A stretch of 64,000 nt of DNA. Source: DASTFY01 sp963769115. Lineage in GTDB: Bacteria > Actinomycetota > Acidimicrobiia > Acidimicrobiales > Ilumatobacteraceae. The stretch covers positions 62,001 through 126,000 of the forward strand of contig CAVYKN010000002.1 of NCBI GenBank assembly GCA_963769115.1, written 5' to 3'. Both the position numbers and the translations under genes were made by a program. Each line of letters starts with the position of its first letter. Position 1 is the stretch's first letter. Below the pieces are notes generated by a model, which was given only the letters and a program-made list of their open reading frames with translations, was not told the origin of the DNA and ran no database searches. Shown one piece after another: positions 1 through 8,779 of the stretch.

Positions 1-1
1 G

Positions 2-1285
2 GAGTGGCCCCGCCTGCCGGTGCTCGACCCCCAGGCCGGATATGCCGCCAACGCCGCCGCCGTCATGGCGCCCTACGTGGGCGACGACGTGCCGCCGGCG
101 GTGCTGGCCGACGTGTGCGCGGCGGCCTACGCGACGTTCCGCCATCCCGCCGTGTGCCCGCTCGTCCAGATCGGGGACGACGAGTGGCTGCTCGAGCTGT
201 TCCACGGACCCACGCTGGCCTTCAAGGACATGGCGCTCCAGGTGGTGGGCCGGCTGTTCGACCACGTGCTGGGAGCGCGGGGCGAACGGGTGACGATCGT
301 CGGAGCCACCAGCGGCGACACCGGCAGCGCGGCGATCGACGCCGTGGCCGGGCGGCACAACGTCGACATCGTGATGCTCTACCCGCTGGGCCGGGTCAGC
401 GAGGTCCAGCGCCTGCAGATGACGACCAGCGACGCGCCCAACGTCCACGCCGTGGCGGTCGAGGGGACGTTCGACGACTGCCAGGACCTCGTGAAGGCCA
501 TGTTCAACGACTCGGCCTTCCGGCAACGCCACCAGCTCTCCGCGGTGAACTCCATCAACTGGGCCCGCGTGATGGCCCAGATCGTTTACTACGCAACAAC
601 AGTCGCGCTCCTCGGTGACCGACGCGTGTCGTTCGCGGTGCCGACCGGGAACTTCGGCAACGTGCTGGCCGGCTGGATCGCCCGGGAGACCGGAGCTCCG
701 ATCGACCGTCTCATCGTCGGTTCCAACCGCAACGACATCCTCACCCGCTTCTTCGATACCCGCACCATGGCGATCACCGACGTCGTGCCGACACTGAGCC
801 CCAGCATGGACATCCAGGTCTCGTCGAACTTCGAGCGGCTGCTGTTCGAGATGAACGGTCGGGACGGCGGCCTGACGGCCGAGCAGCTCCACCAGCTCAG
901 GGCGGTCGGACGGCTGGCCGTCGAGGAGGACCAGCAGGCCCGCTGGCTCACCCCGGTCTTCCGGGCCGCCCGGCTCGACGACGAGGAGACCATTGCCGTG
1001 ATGCGCTCGGTGCACGCGGAGACGGGCCTGCTGGTCGATCCCCACACCGCGGTCGGCATCGGCGCGGCCCGGGTCTGCCGGGAGCCGGGCGCGGCCACGG
1101 TCGCCCTCGCCACCGCCCACCCGGCCAAGTTCGGCGAGGCCGTCGAGCGCGCCACCGGCGTGCGCCCCGCGCTGCCGGACCACCTGGCGGACCTCCATGA
1201 CCGGCCGGAGCGCACGGAACGTGTCGCCGCGGACCTGGCGGCCGTCGAGGCGGTGGTCGAGCGGGTCACGTCGCCGCGGGCCTGA
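2..1285 (+). CDS. thrC: Threonine synthase, 5' end outside window
   Basis: This is a PLP-dependent threonine synthase, which converts O-phosphohomoserine to threonine in the cytoplasm. The frame is open from base 2 and reads EWPRLPVLDPQ before the first possible internal start (GTG at 20), so the true start and the N-terminal domain lie upstream of the window. The PLP-binding segment FHGPTLAFKDMA has its lysine at bases 224-226, and the phosphate-binding SGDTGSAAI loop follows. The C-terminal part contains ATAHPAKFGEAV, typical of the family. No thrB follows, and the next gene is rho. The family assignment is secure. Only the missing N-terminus is uncertain. Confidence 0.95.
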   Translation, partial: EWPRLPVLDPQAGYAANAAAVMAPYVGDDVPPAVLADVCAAAYATFRHPAVCPLVQIGDDEWLLELFHGPTLAFKDMALQVVGRLFDHVLGARGERVTIVGATSGDTGSAAIDAVAGRHNVDIVMLYPLGRVSEVQRLQMTTSDAPNVHAVAVEGTFDDCQDLVKAMFNDSAFRQRHQLSAVNSINWARVMAQIVYYATTVALLGDRRVSFAVPTGNFGNVLAGWIARETGAPIDRLIVGSNRNDILTRFFDTRTMAITDVVPTLSPSMDIQVSSNFERLLFEMNGRDGGLTAEQLHQLRAVGRLAVEEDQQARWLTPVFRAARLDDEETIAVMRSVHAETGLLVDPHTAVGIGAARVCREPGAATVALATAHPAKFGEAVERATGVRPALPDHLADLHDRPERTERVAADLAAVEAVVERVTSPRA

Positions 1286-1541
1286 CCGGATCGTTGCGTC
1301 CGGCGGCCACCGGTCGCTACAGTGCGCCTCGCTCGGATCCCCGAGCGGGCAGCCTCACCGGAGATCTCCCTCCGAGTCTCTTGTGGTTCTCCGTCCCCGA
1401 CGGTGATCGTGCTGTCCATCCCCACTTTGCTGGCCGCGGGAAGGCTGGGGTGGGTCTCACCCCTCCGTCGGCCAGGCGAATGGTCGCGAGCTCGCGTTGG
1501 CGTCCGTCGTCGACGCCGAGAACCACGAAAGCAGGTGCGCC
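1286..1541 (+). other. thrC-rho intergenic region / rho leader
   Basis: These 256 bases lie between the thrC stop and the rho ATG and hold no convincing gene. Besides the candidate promoter, there is a perfect 7-bp stem with a 4-base ATCC loop at 1330-1347. Long leaders upstream of rho are common and are often used for autoregulation, but I see no specific motif that proves this here. Confidence 0.4.
1294..1323 (+). promoter_or_regulatory. Candidate sigma-70-type promoter for rho
   Basis: TTGCGT (1294-1299) and TACAGT (1318-1323) are separated by 18 bases, just after the thrC stop and about 220 bases before the rho start. The spacing and hexamers resemble a housekeeping actinobacterial promoter. 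This would make rho a separate transcription unit with a long leader. It is a visual match only. Confidence 0.35.
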
Positions 1542-3269
1542 ATGAGCGCGGAGACCCTCGAACGCTCGGTCCTCGAAGGCAAGGACCGTGACCAGCTCAT
1601 CGCCATCGCGTCGGCGCTCGGGCTGAAGGCGCTCTCGCGGGCGAAGAAGGGCGACATCATCGACCGCATCCTGGAACAGACCGGCAGCCCCAACGGCGGC
1701 GGCAGGAACGTTGGAGGCGGGGGCGACGGCAACGGGGCGACCAACGGTGCGCCACCCGCGGCGGCGAGACGGCCGGCGACACCGACGGTCCCGATCCCGA
1801 CGGCTCCGAGCCACTGGCCGACTGGGAGCTCGAGCTCCGGGGACAGGACGACGACGGACCCGACGACATCGAGACCGAAGCGAGCGCGCCGTCGCGCACC
1901 GAGCCGGCCGAGGCTGCCGCCACCGGGCGCGATTTCTCCGCGCCCGCCGGGCCGAGCGCGGAGCCGTACGGGGACCGCGGCGATGGCGACGGCGAGGGTC
2001 CGGGCGGCGGGCGACGCCGGCGCCGGCGGCGGCGCAAGGGCGGCGGCCCGGAGGAGGGGCCGCAGGGCGTCGACCGCGGCGATGGCCGCGAGCAGTCGCG
2101 TGAGCCGCGCCCGGTTGACGACGTCTCCGCCGGCGAGCCGGTGGAGGTGGCCGGCTACCTCGACCTCCGTGACGAGGGGTACGGCTTCCTGCGCGTCAAC
2201 GGCTACCTGCCGAGCCGCGACGACGTCTACGTGTCCGTGAAGCAGACCCGCCAGTACGGCCTGCGCAGGGGGGACCACGTCACCGGGCTGTCCGCGTCTG
2301 GCCGGTCGCAACGAGAAGAACCCGGCGCTGCTCCAGCTGCTGACGGTCAACGGCGGCGACCCGGAGGAGATGCGGCAGCGCCCCCGGTTCGAGGACCTCA
2401 CACCGCTCTTCCCGGACGAGAAGCTGCGCCTGGAGGACCCGGTCGACTCCGGGAACATGACGGCGCGGATCATCGATCTCATCGCACCGATCGGCAAGGG
2501 GCAGCGGGGCCTGATCGTGTCGCCGCCCAAGGCCGGCAAGACCTTCGTGATGAAGACGATCGCCACCGCCATCGAGCGCAACAACCCTGAGGTGAAGCTG
2601 ATCGTGCTGCTCATCGACGAGCGGCCCGAAGAGGTCACCGACATGCGGCGCACGGTCCAGGGGGAGGTCATCGCCTCGACGTTCGACCGCCCGAGCGACG
2701 AGCACACCCACCTGGCCGAGCTGGCCATCGAGAAGGCCAAGCGCCTGGTCGAGGCCGGCCACGACGTCGTGGTGATCCTCGACGGCATCACCAGGCTGAG
2801 CCGGGCCTACAACCTGGCCGCGCCGGCCACCGGGCGCATCATGTCCGGCGGCATCGACGCCGGCGCCCTGTACCCGCCGAAGAAGTTCTTCGGCGCCGCC
2901 CGCAACATCGAGGAGGGTGGCTCCCTGACGATCCTCGCCACGGCGCTGGTGGAGACGAACTCCCGCATGGACGACGCCATCTTCGAGGAGTTCAAGGGCA
3001 CCGGGAACATGGAGCTGCGGCTCGACCGCAAGCTGGCCGAGCGCCGCATCTTCCCCGCCATCGACGTCGACGCCTCCAGCACCCGCCACGAGGAGCTGCT
3101 GTTCGACCGCAAGCAGCTGCAGCAGGTGTGGAAGTTGCGCCGGGTCCTGTCCGGGCTGGCCGCCGACGGCAACGCCGCTCCCGGCCTGGAGCTGCTGATG
3201 GACCGCCTCAAGACGTTCCGCAGCAACGACGAGTTCCTGGCCGAGATCGCCAAGCAACCGACCATGTGA
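1542..3269 (+). CDS. rho: Transcription termination factor Rho (two frame breaks)
   Basis: Rho is the hexameric RNA-dependent ATPase that terminates transcription. It starts at ATG 1542 with an N-terminal Rho_N helix bundle (SALGLKALSRAKKGDI). An Asp/Glu-rich then Gly/Arg-rich insert follows, as in other actinobacterial Rho proteins. Next come the cold-shock-like RNA-binding domain (GYLDLRDEGYGFLRVNGY) and the ATPase with Walker A PPKAGKT (2523-2543) and Walker B VVVILDG. The coding frame changes at about 1700-1760 (net loss of one base) and again at 2283-2306 (net gain of one base), which splits the reading into three frames. Conservation resumes cleanly on each side and Rho is normally essential, so the breaks are probably sequence errors. 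Confidence 0.93.
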
Positions 3270-3321
3270 TCGGCCGGTAGGCTGATCTGCCCGACACCCT
3301 GCCCTCCGGGAGCCCTTCGCG

Positions 3322-3552
3322 ATGAAAACCGGCATCCATCCGACCTACGAGACCGTGACGGTGCGCTGCTCGTGCGGCGCCACCTTCGAGACCCGCTCGA
3401 CCAAGGGCAGCGAGATCCACGCCGACCTGTGCAGCGAGTGCCACCCGTTCTTCACCGGCAAGCAGAAGCTCGTGGACTCCGGCGGTCGGGTGGAGCGCTT
3501 CCAGCGGCGGTACGGCGAGCGCAAGCCGGCCAAGGGCAAGCAGGCCAAGTAG
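3322..3552 (+). CDS. rpmE: 50S ribosomal protein L31, zinc-binding type
   Basis: This is a 76-residue L31, a component of the large ribosomal subunit. It has the full zinc set CSC (residues 16-18) and CSEC (37-40), so it is the C+ form rather than the zinc-free paralogue expressed under zinc starvation. HPFFTGKQK follows the second pair and the tail is Lys-rich, as expected. It lies 52 bases after rho and ahead of prfA, a common order in Gram-positive bacteria. Confidence 0.97.
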   Translation: MKTGIHPTYETVTVRCSCGATFETRSTKGSEIHADLCSECHPFFTGKQKLVDSGGRVERFQRRYGERKPAKGKQAK

Positions 3553-3605
3553 CCGCCATCGCCGAGCGGCGCGCCGCGCTGGCGGCGCTGAAGCTGCAGG
3601 CCCTC

Positions 3606-4553
3606 GTGCGGGACCACGGCGGGCCGACCGACGGTGTGCCCCGCCCGTATGCCGGCGGCGCCGCCCTTCTGGCTCCCGGCGAGACGTGGATCCTGCTGGA
3701 GGACGACCCGGCGCGAGGCCTGGGCGGAGCCCTGGCCTGGGCTGATCAGCAGCAGGAGGCGCAGACGACGCTCTGCACGTCGTGGCCGACCGCGAGACGG
3801 GGCTCCTGGCCCGTCGCGCCGCCGCGTTCGCGTCCGCGCCGAAGGTGTGGCAGGCGAATGGCCGGGAGCTCGTGCCCGCCGTGGCGACGCCGCGGCCGGC
3901 CGGCTCCCGTCCTGCCCGATGCGGCCCGGGCGCTGATCCCTCTGATCGAGGCCGCCGGTGCCGAGCCGGTCGAGGAGCACGGCGTGCTGACCGGCGAGGT
4001 TGGGGGCCTCGAGGTCTGCCGAGTCGTCGCGGCCGACGTCCCCGGAGGCATGCGCCTCGACGTCGGCATCGGCCCGCACGACCGGGAGGCCTTCCGCCTC
4101 ATGCACGGCGAGGACGTGGCCGGCGACGAGCTGGTCGAGGCGCTGGCCGACGTCGTGCGGACGGTGGGCGCCCACCGCCGGCCGAGCGCTCCCGCGCACC
4201 CGCTGAACCGCATCGCTCGCGAGCGCGCCCTTCGCCACGAGCTCATCCGCCGGCCCGAGCTCGTCGGCCTGGCCGAGCTGGCGGCCGCGCCGCCGCCCGT
4301 CCCCCGCACGAACGTGAAGGACGCCGTGCCCTGCGTCGCCATCGGCAGGACGTCCGACGGTGACGAGGTGGTCGTGGTCTGCTCCGCCGGGGTCGATCTG
4401 GATGCCGTGCCCTTCGCCGCCGACGCCCGGGAGGCGCTCGGCGGGGCGGCCACCCCGCTGGTCCTCGCCGTGCCGGTGGCGGACGCGCATCCCGTCACGC
4501 TCCGCCTGGCGGCAAAGCTCGTCCACCCGGCCACCGTCATCCCGGTCTCGTAG
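3606..4553 (+). CDS. Conserved protein of unknown function between rpmE and prfA (two frame breaks)
   Basis: I do not recognise the family. The protein-like reading begins right after the rpmE stop (AAIAERRAALAALKLQ), but the first ordinary start is GTG 3606. It then reads DHGGPTDGVPRPYAGGAALL. It moves frame near 3740-3755 into ADRETGLLARRAAAFASAPK and back near 3895 into VLPDAARALIPLIEAAGA. The rest runs unbroken to 4553 and includes HPLNRIARERALRHELIRRP. The final part alternates beta-strand-like and helical stretches, with no signal peptide, membrane segment or cysteine cluster. Spacing to prfA is 9 bases, so it probably shares an operon with the translation genes. It is about 320 residues long if the two breaks are errors. 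Confidence 0.6.
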   Translation: MRDHGGPTDGVPRPYAGGAALLAPGETWILLEDDPARGLGGALAWADQQQEAQTTLCTSWPTARRGSWPVAPPRSRPRRRCGRRMAGSSCPPWRRRGRPAPVLPDAARALIPLIEAAGAEPVEEHGVLTGEVGGLEVCRVVAADVPGGMRLDVGIGPHDREAFRLMHGEDVAGDELVEALADVVRTVGAHRRPSAPAHPLNRIARERALRHELIRRPELVGLAELAAAPPPVPRTNVKDAVPCVAIGRTSDGDEVVVVCSAGVDLDAVPFAADAREALGGAATPLVLAVPVADAHPVTLRLAAKLVHPATVIPVS

Positions 4554-4562
4554 CCTGCCCCC

Positions 4563-5633
4563 GTGCTGGAGCGCCTACAGGACCTGGAGGGGGAGTACGA
4601 CGCCGTCGAGGCGCAGCTCGCCGACCCCGCCGTCCTGTCCGACCACGAGCAGCTCCGCCGGGTGTCCAAGCGGCACAAGGACCTGACCCCTGTCGTCGAC
4701 GCCTACCGCCGCTACCTCGCCCTCCAGTCCGACCTGGAAGCGGCCCGGGAGCTGCAGACCGAGGCCAGCGGTGACGAGCGAGAGCTGGCCCGCGCCGAGG
4801 TGCTGGCCGCCGAGACCGAGCTGGCCGACCTGGAGGAGCAGCTCAAGGTCCTGCTCATCCCCGCCGACCCGAACGACGGCAAGAACGTCATCGTCGAGAT
4901 CCGGGGCGCCGAGGGAGGCGAGGAGGCCAACCTCTTCGCCCGCGACCTCTTCGAGATGTACAAGGCCTACGCCGTCCGCATGGGCTGGCCGGTCGAGGTG
5001 CTCTCCGTCGCCCCCTCCGATCTGGGCGGGCTCAACCAGGTGACGTTCCTGGTGAAGGGCGACTCGGCGTGGCCCCACCTGAAGTTCGAGGGCGGTCCGC
5101 ACCGGGTCCAGCGGGTGCCGGTGACGGAGAGCTCCGGCCGCATCCACACGTCGTCGGCGACGGTGCTCGTGCTGCCCGAGGCCGAGGAGGTCGATGTCGA
5201 GATCGACCCCAACGACCTCCAGATCGACGTGTACCGCTCGTCCGGCCCCGGCGGGCAAGGGGTCAACACCACCGATTCGGCCGTGCGGATCACCCACAAG
5301 CCGAGCGGCATCACCGTCGCCATGCAGGACGAGCGCAGCCAGCTCCAGAACCGGGCCCGGGCCATGACCGTGCTGCGGGCCCGCCTGCTCAAGGTCAAGC
5401 AGGAGGAGCACGCCGAGGCGCTCTCGGCCGAGCGGCGGTCCCAGGTCGGCGGGGGCGGTCGCAGCGAGAAGATCCGGACCTACAACTTCAAGGAGAACCG
5501 GGTCTCGGACCACCGCATCGGTCTCACCCTCTACAAGTTGCAGCTCGTCCTGGCCGGCGAGCTGGACGAGGTCGTCGACGCGCTGATGGCCGACGAACGG
5601 GCCCGCCAGCTCGCCGCTCCCGAACCGGCGTGA
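4563..5633 (+). CDS. prfA: Peptide chain release factor 1
   Basis: RF1 reads UAA and UAG stop codons and triggers peptide release. The start is GTG 4563, giving 356 residues, the normal length. The stop-codon recognition tripeptide is PVT (residues 186-188), the RF1 form of PxT rather than the SPF of RF2. The catalytic GGQ is at residues 230-232 in GPGGQGVNTTDS, a site methylated by PrmC, which is encoded next. The N-terminal coiled coil (ELADLEEQLK) is intact. The stop overlaps the prmC start by four bases (GTGA), implying coupled translation. Confidence 0.97.
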   Translation: MLERLQDLEGEYDAVEAQLADPAVLSDHEQLRRVSKRHKDLTPVVDAYRRYLALQSDLEAARELQTEASGDERELARAEVLAAETELADLEEQLKVLLIPADPNDGKNVIVEIRGAEGGEEANLFARDLFEMYKAYAVRMGWPVEVLSVAPSDLGGLNQVTFLVKGDSAWPHLKFEGGPHRVQRVPVTESSGRIHTSSATVLVLPEAEEVDVEIDPNDLQIDVYRSSGPGGQGVNTTDSAVRITHKPSGITVAMQDERSQLQNRARAMTVLRARLLKVKQEEHAEALSAERRSQVGGGGRSEKIRTYNFKENRVSDHRIGLTLYKLQLVLAGELDEVVDALMADERARQLAAPEPA

Positions 5634-6478
5634 CCACGTGGCGCCGGCTCCTCGCCGCGACGGCGGAGGAGCTCGGCGACGAGGGAGAGGCCCGCTGGCT
5701 GTGCCAGGAGGCCAGTGGCCTGGAGGGCGCGGAGTGGGTGCTCGGGCTCGACGAGCCCGCCACGCAGCTGGCCGTCGCCCGGCTCGACGCCATGGTGGCC
5801 CGGCGGCGGAACGGCGAACCGCTCCAGTACGTGCTCGGGCACTGGGCCTTCCGTCGGCTCGACCTGCTCGTCGACCGCCGGGTGCTGATCCCCCGGCCGG
5901 AGACGGAGCTGGTCGCCGAGGTCGCCCTCGAACTGGCCGCCGGACAGCCGGATCCCCTGGTGATCGCCGACCTCGGGACGGGCTCCGGCGCCATCGCCCT
6001 CGCGCTGGCCGACGAGCTGTTCCCGCGCCCGGTGACGATCTGGGCCTGCGAGGCCGCCGAGCCCGCCCTCGATGTGGCGCGCGCCAACCTGGCCGGCGTG
6101 GGCCGGGCGGGCACGACCGTGCGGATGGCCTGGGGCTCGTGGTTCGACGCCCTGCCGGCGGAGCTGGCCGGCGGGCTGGCACTCGTCGTGAGCAACCCGC
6201 CCTACCTGGCCGAGGACGACCCCGCCGTCGAGGCGTCGGTCCGGGACTGGGAGCCGGCCGGAGCGCTGTTCGCCGGCGCGGACGGTCTCGACGCGCTGCG
6301 CGAGATCATCGCCGGCGCGCCGGCCTGGCTGCGCCCGGGCGGCGCGCTGGTCTGCGAGATCGGCGCCGACCAGGGCGCGGCCGTGTCGGTCCTGGCCGGG
6401 CACGCCGGCCTCGTCGACATCGAGGTCCGCCCAGATCTCGCCGGCCTCGACCGCATCCTGGTGGCGGTCCGCCCCTGA
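5630..6478 (+). CDS. prmC: Peptide chain release factor N5-glutamine methyltransferase
   Basis: PrmC (HemK) methylates the glutamine of the GGQ motif in release factors using S-adenosylmethionine. The GTG start at 5630 sits in a GTGA overlap with the prfA stop, giving 282 residues. The N-terminal helical domain contains GEPLQYVLGHWAFR and RRVLIPRPETELV, both hallmarks of the family. The SAM-binding glycine loop DLGTGSGAIAL and the substrate-binding NPPY (residues 189-192) are present. The usual downstream partners of this block (tsaC/sua5, then ATP synthase) are missing here. A convergent TetR gene follows instead. Confidence 0.95.
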   Translation: MTTWRRLLAATAEELGDEGEARWLCQEASGLEGAEWVLGLDEPATQLAVARLDAMVARRRNGEPLQYVLGHWAFRRLDLLVDRRVLIPRPETELVAEVALELAAGQPDPLVIADLGTGSGAIALALADELFPRPVTIWACEAAEPALDVARANLAGVGRAGTTVRMAWGSWFDALPAELAGGLALVVSNPPYLAEDDPAVEASVRDWEPAGALFAGADGLDALREIIAGAPAWLRPGGALVCEIGADQGAAVSVLAGHAGLVDIEVRPDLAGLDRILVAVRP

Positions 6479-6482
6479 CCGT

Positions 6483-7094
6483 TCAGGCGCGGAGCCCGCG
6501 GAGCAGGGCGGCGATGGTGGCTTCGAAGTGGGCGGCCCGGTCAGGCACGAAGCCCATGCCGGCCAGCTCCAGGCTCACCAGGCCGTGGCAGGTGGCCCAG
6601 ATGCCCTCGGCCACGGCGACCGGATCGTGCTCGGCCAGCTCGCCGGTGTCGATGCCCCTGCGCACGGCCTCGACCAGCACGCCGAAGGCGGCCGCGGCGT
6701 CGAGCTTGCAGCGGTCGGTGGGCATGAACTCGGGGATGGCGCGGGAGAACATCACGGCGTAGGCGGCCGGCGAGGCGAGGGCGAAGTCGCGGTAGCGACG
6801 GCAGCCCTCGGCCAGGTCCCCGATGGGGTCGTCGGTCACGGGAACGGCGGCGAGGACCTGCTCGAGCCGGTCGAAGCCGTCGACGAACAGGGCCTCCACC
6901 AGGCCCTGCTTGCCCCCGAAGCGGGAGTAGACACCCATGGGCGACACGCCCGCCTCGGCGGCGACGCGGCGGACCGAGAGCGCCTCGGGGCCCTCGCCCG
7001 TCAGGAGACGGGCGGCCGCGTCGAGGAGGGACTGGCCCACCTCGTCGCTGGCCGTCCGGCGCCGGGCGGGCGGCTGGGGAGTGACAGGAGTCAT
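6483..7094 (-). CDS. TetR-family transcriptional regulator
   Basis: This 203-residue repressor-type regulator has an N-terminal helix-turn-helix (SVRRVAAEAGVSPMGVYSRFGGKQGLVEAL) and a C-terminal ligand-binding domain with WATCHGLVSLEL, as in the TetR_C_33/WHG group. The ATG at 7094 is preferred over an upstream GTG at 7103, because the shared intergenic repeats begin immediately outside it. It is divergent from a multidrug exporter, the classic arrangement in which the regulator represses both genes until a drug binds. The inducer cannot be read from sequence. Confidence 0.9.
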   Translation of the reverse strand: MTPVTPQPPARRRTASDEVGQSLLDAAARLLTGEGPEALSVRRVAAEAGVSPMGVYSRFGGKQGLVEALFVDGFDRLEQVLAAVPVTDDPIGDLAEGCRRYRDFALASPAAYAVMFSRAIPEFMPTDRCKLDAAAAFGVLVEAVRRGIDTGELAEHDPVAVAEGIWATCHGLVSLELAGMGFVPDRAAHFEATIAALLRGLRA

Positions 7095-7147
7095 GTGGAA
7101 CACCGTTATTTCAACGTTCTAGAGTGTCCAGTGTAACACCGTTCCAC
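7095..7147. promoter_or_regulatory. TetR/exporter operator region with repeated half-sites
   Basis: The gap between the divergent regulator and exporter is framed by GTGGAAC (7095-7101) and GTTCCAC (7141-7147), an exact inverted repeat. The 9-base word AACACCGTT also occurs twice as a direct repeat (7099-7107 and 7135-7143). Such symmetrical sites at both starts are what a TetR dimer would be expected to occupy. Binding is inferred. Confidence 0.5.
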
Positions 7148-7174
7148 AAGCCCTCCCGGAAGGAACACAGCCCG

Positions 7175-8779
7175 ATGGACGCAGCCACCATCCACCGCCG
7201 GCGCTGGGCGATCCTCGCCGTCCTCTGCCTCAGCCTCTTCGTCATCGTCGTCGACAACACCATCGTCAACGTCGCCCTGCCGACCATCAGCCGGGAGCTC
7301 GGGGCCAGCACCAGCCAGCTCCAGTGGATCGTCGATGCGTACTCACTGGTGTTCGCCGGGCTCCTGCTGGCGGCCGGCAGCCTCGGGGACCGGTTCGGCC
7401 GGAAGGGCGCGTTGCAGGTCGGGATGGTCGCCTTCGCCGTGACCTCGGTCCTGGCCGGCCTGGCACAGACGCCTGGGCAGCTCATCGCCGCGCGCGCAGC
7501 CATGGGCGTGGGTGCGGCGCTCATCTTCCCGGCCACGCTGGCCATCCTCACCAACGTCTTCACCGATCCTTCTGAACGGGCCAAGGCCATCGGCGCCTGG
7601 GCCGGCGTCACCGGCCTGGCCGTCGCTCTCGGTCCGCTGACCGGCGGCTGGATCCTCGAGCACTACGCGTGGGGCGCCATCTTCCTCGTCAACCTTCCCA
7701 TCGCCGCCGTCGCGCTCCTGCTGGGCCGCGTCCTCGTGCCGACCTCGCGGGACCCGGGAGCACCCCGGCTGGATCCTGTCGGGCTCGTGCTGTCCGTCGT
7801 CGGCGTCGTCACCCTGGTCTGGGCCACCATCGAGGCCCCGTCCTACGGCTGGACCTCCACCACCATCCTGGGCGCGTACCTCTTCGGCGTCGTCGTGATG
7901 GCCTCCTTCATCACCTGGGAGCGCCGCAGCACCCACCCGATGCTCGACGTGCGGATCTTCAGGAATGCCCGGTTCTCCGCGGCCAGCCTCGCCGTGGCCT
8001 TCGCCTTCTTCGCCCTCTTCGGCTTCATCTTCCTCATCACGCAGTACTTCCAGATCGTCCGCGGCTACGACACCCTGTCGGCCGGCGTGCACACGCTCCC
8101 CTTCGCGGTGGCCGTCGGGATCACGTCACCGCTGTCCGCCCGCCTGGCCCTGCGCATCGGCACCAAGGCCGTCGTCGCCGGCGGGCTGGCCCTCATGGGC
8201 GCCGGATTCCTCGTGGCCTCGACCAACGGGGTGGACACGCCGTACTGGGGCCCGGTGGTGATCGCCATGGTCCTCATCGCCGCCGGCCTGGGCCTGGCCA
8301 CCGCACCCGCCACCGAGTCCATCATGGGCGCGCTGCCGCCCGAGAAGGCCGGGGTGGGGTCGGCCGTCAACGACACGACCCGGGAGCTCGGCGGCACGCT
8401 CGGCGTGGCCGTGCTGGGCTCCGTGTTCTCCTCGGTCTACGGACCGGGCCTGGTCGACAAGCTGGGCGGGCTCCCCATCCCCGCCCCGGCGCTCGAGGCG
8501 GCCAAGGAGTCCGTGGGGGCCACGCTGGTGGTCGCCGAGCGGGCGACGGCGCAGGCAGGGCCGCAGGCCGGGCAGGTCGTCTTGGACGCGGCGCGCACGA
8601 CGTTCGTGGACGGGCTGGGAGCGGCATCGCTCGTGGCTGCGGCCGTCGTGTTCGCCGGCGCCGTCCTCGCCGCGCTGTTCCTGCCCGCCCGGGCCCGATC
8701 GGCCGGCCACGCCGAGGTCGACGAGGTCGACGAGGTCGAGCAGGCTGACCACACCACGGACCTGGCCGGCGTCAGGTGA
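7175..8779 (+). CDS. MFS drug exporter, DHA2 (14-TM) family
   Basis: This is a proton-driven efflux permease of the EmrB/QacA (DHA2) type, 534 residues with about 14 membrane segments. TM1 carries VVDNTIVNVALPTI (motif D1), and the loop after TM2 has GDRFGRKGALQVG (motif A). ATG 7175 is chosen because GGAAGGA lies about 11 bases upstream. The cytoplasmic tail ends in an acidic stretch encoded by a perfect 9-base repeat in three copies (8714-8740, GAGGTCGAC-like, reading EVDEVDEVE). It is divergent from the TetR gene that presumably controls it. Its substrate is unknown. Confidence 0.92.
   Translation: MDAATIHRRRWAILAVLCLSLFVIVVDNTIVNVALPTISRELGASTSQLQWIVDAYSLVFAGLLLAAGSLGDRFGRKGALQVGMVAFAVTSVLAGLAQTPGQLIAARAAMGVGAALIFPATLAILTNVFTDPSERAKAIGAWAGVTGLAVALGPLTGGWILEHYAWGAIFLVNLPIAAVALLLGRVLVPTSRDPGAPRLDPVGLVLSVVGVVTLVWATIEAPSYGWTSTTILGAYLFGVVVMASFITWERRSTHPMLDVRIFRNARFSAASLAVAFAFFALFGFIFLITQYFQIVRGYDTLSAGVHTLPFAVAVGITSPLSARLALRIGTKAVVAGGLALMGAGFLVASTNGVDTPYWGPVVIAMVLIAAGLGLATAPATESIMGALPPEKAGVGSAVNDTTRELGGTLGVAVLGSVFSSVYGPGLVDKLGGLPIPAPALEAAKESVGATLVVAERATAQAGPQAGQVVLDAARTTFVDGLGAASLVAAAVVFAGAVLAALFLPARARSAGHAEVDEVDEVEQADHTTDLAGVR

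Noticed and set aside
8714..8740. Three perfect 9-base repeats as a possible regulatory array
   Set aside because: They lie in frame inside the acidic C-terminal tail of the exporter and encode EVDEVDEVE. A coding simple repeat explains them.
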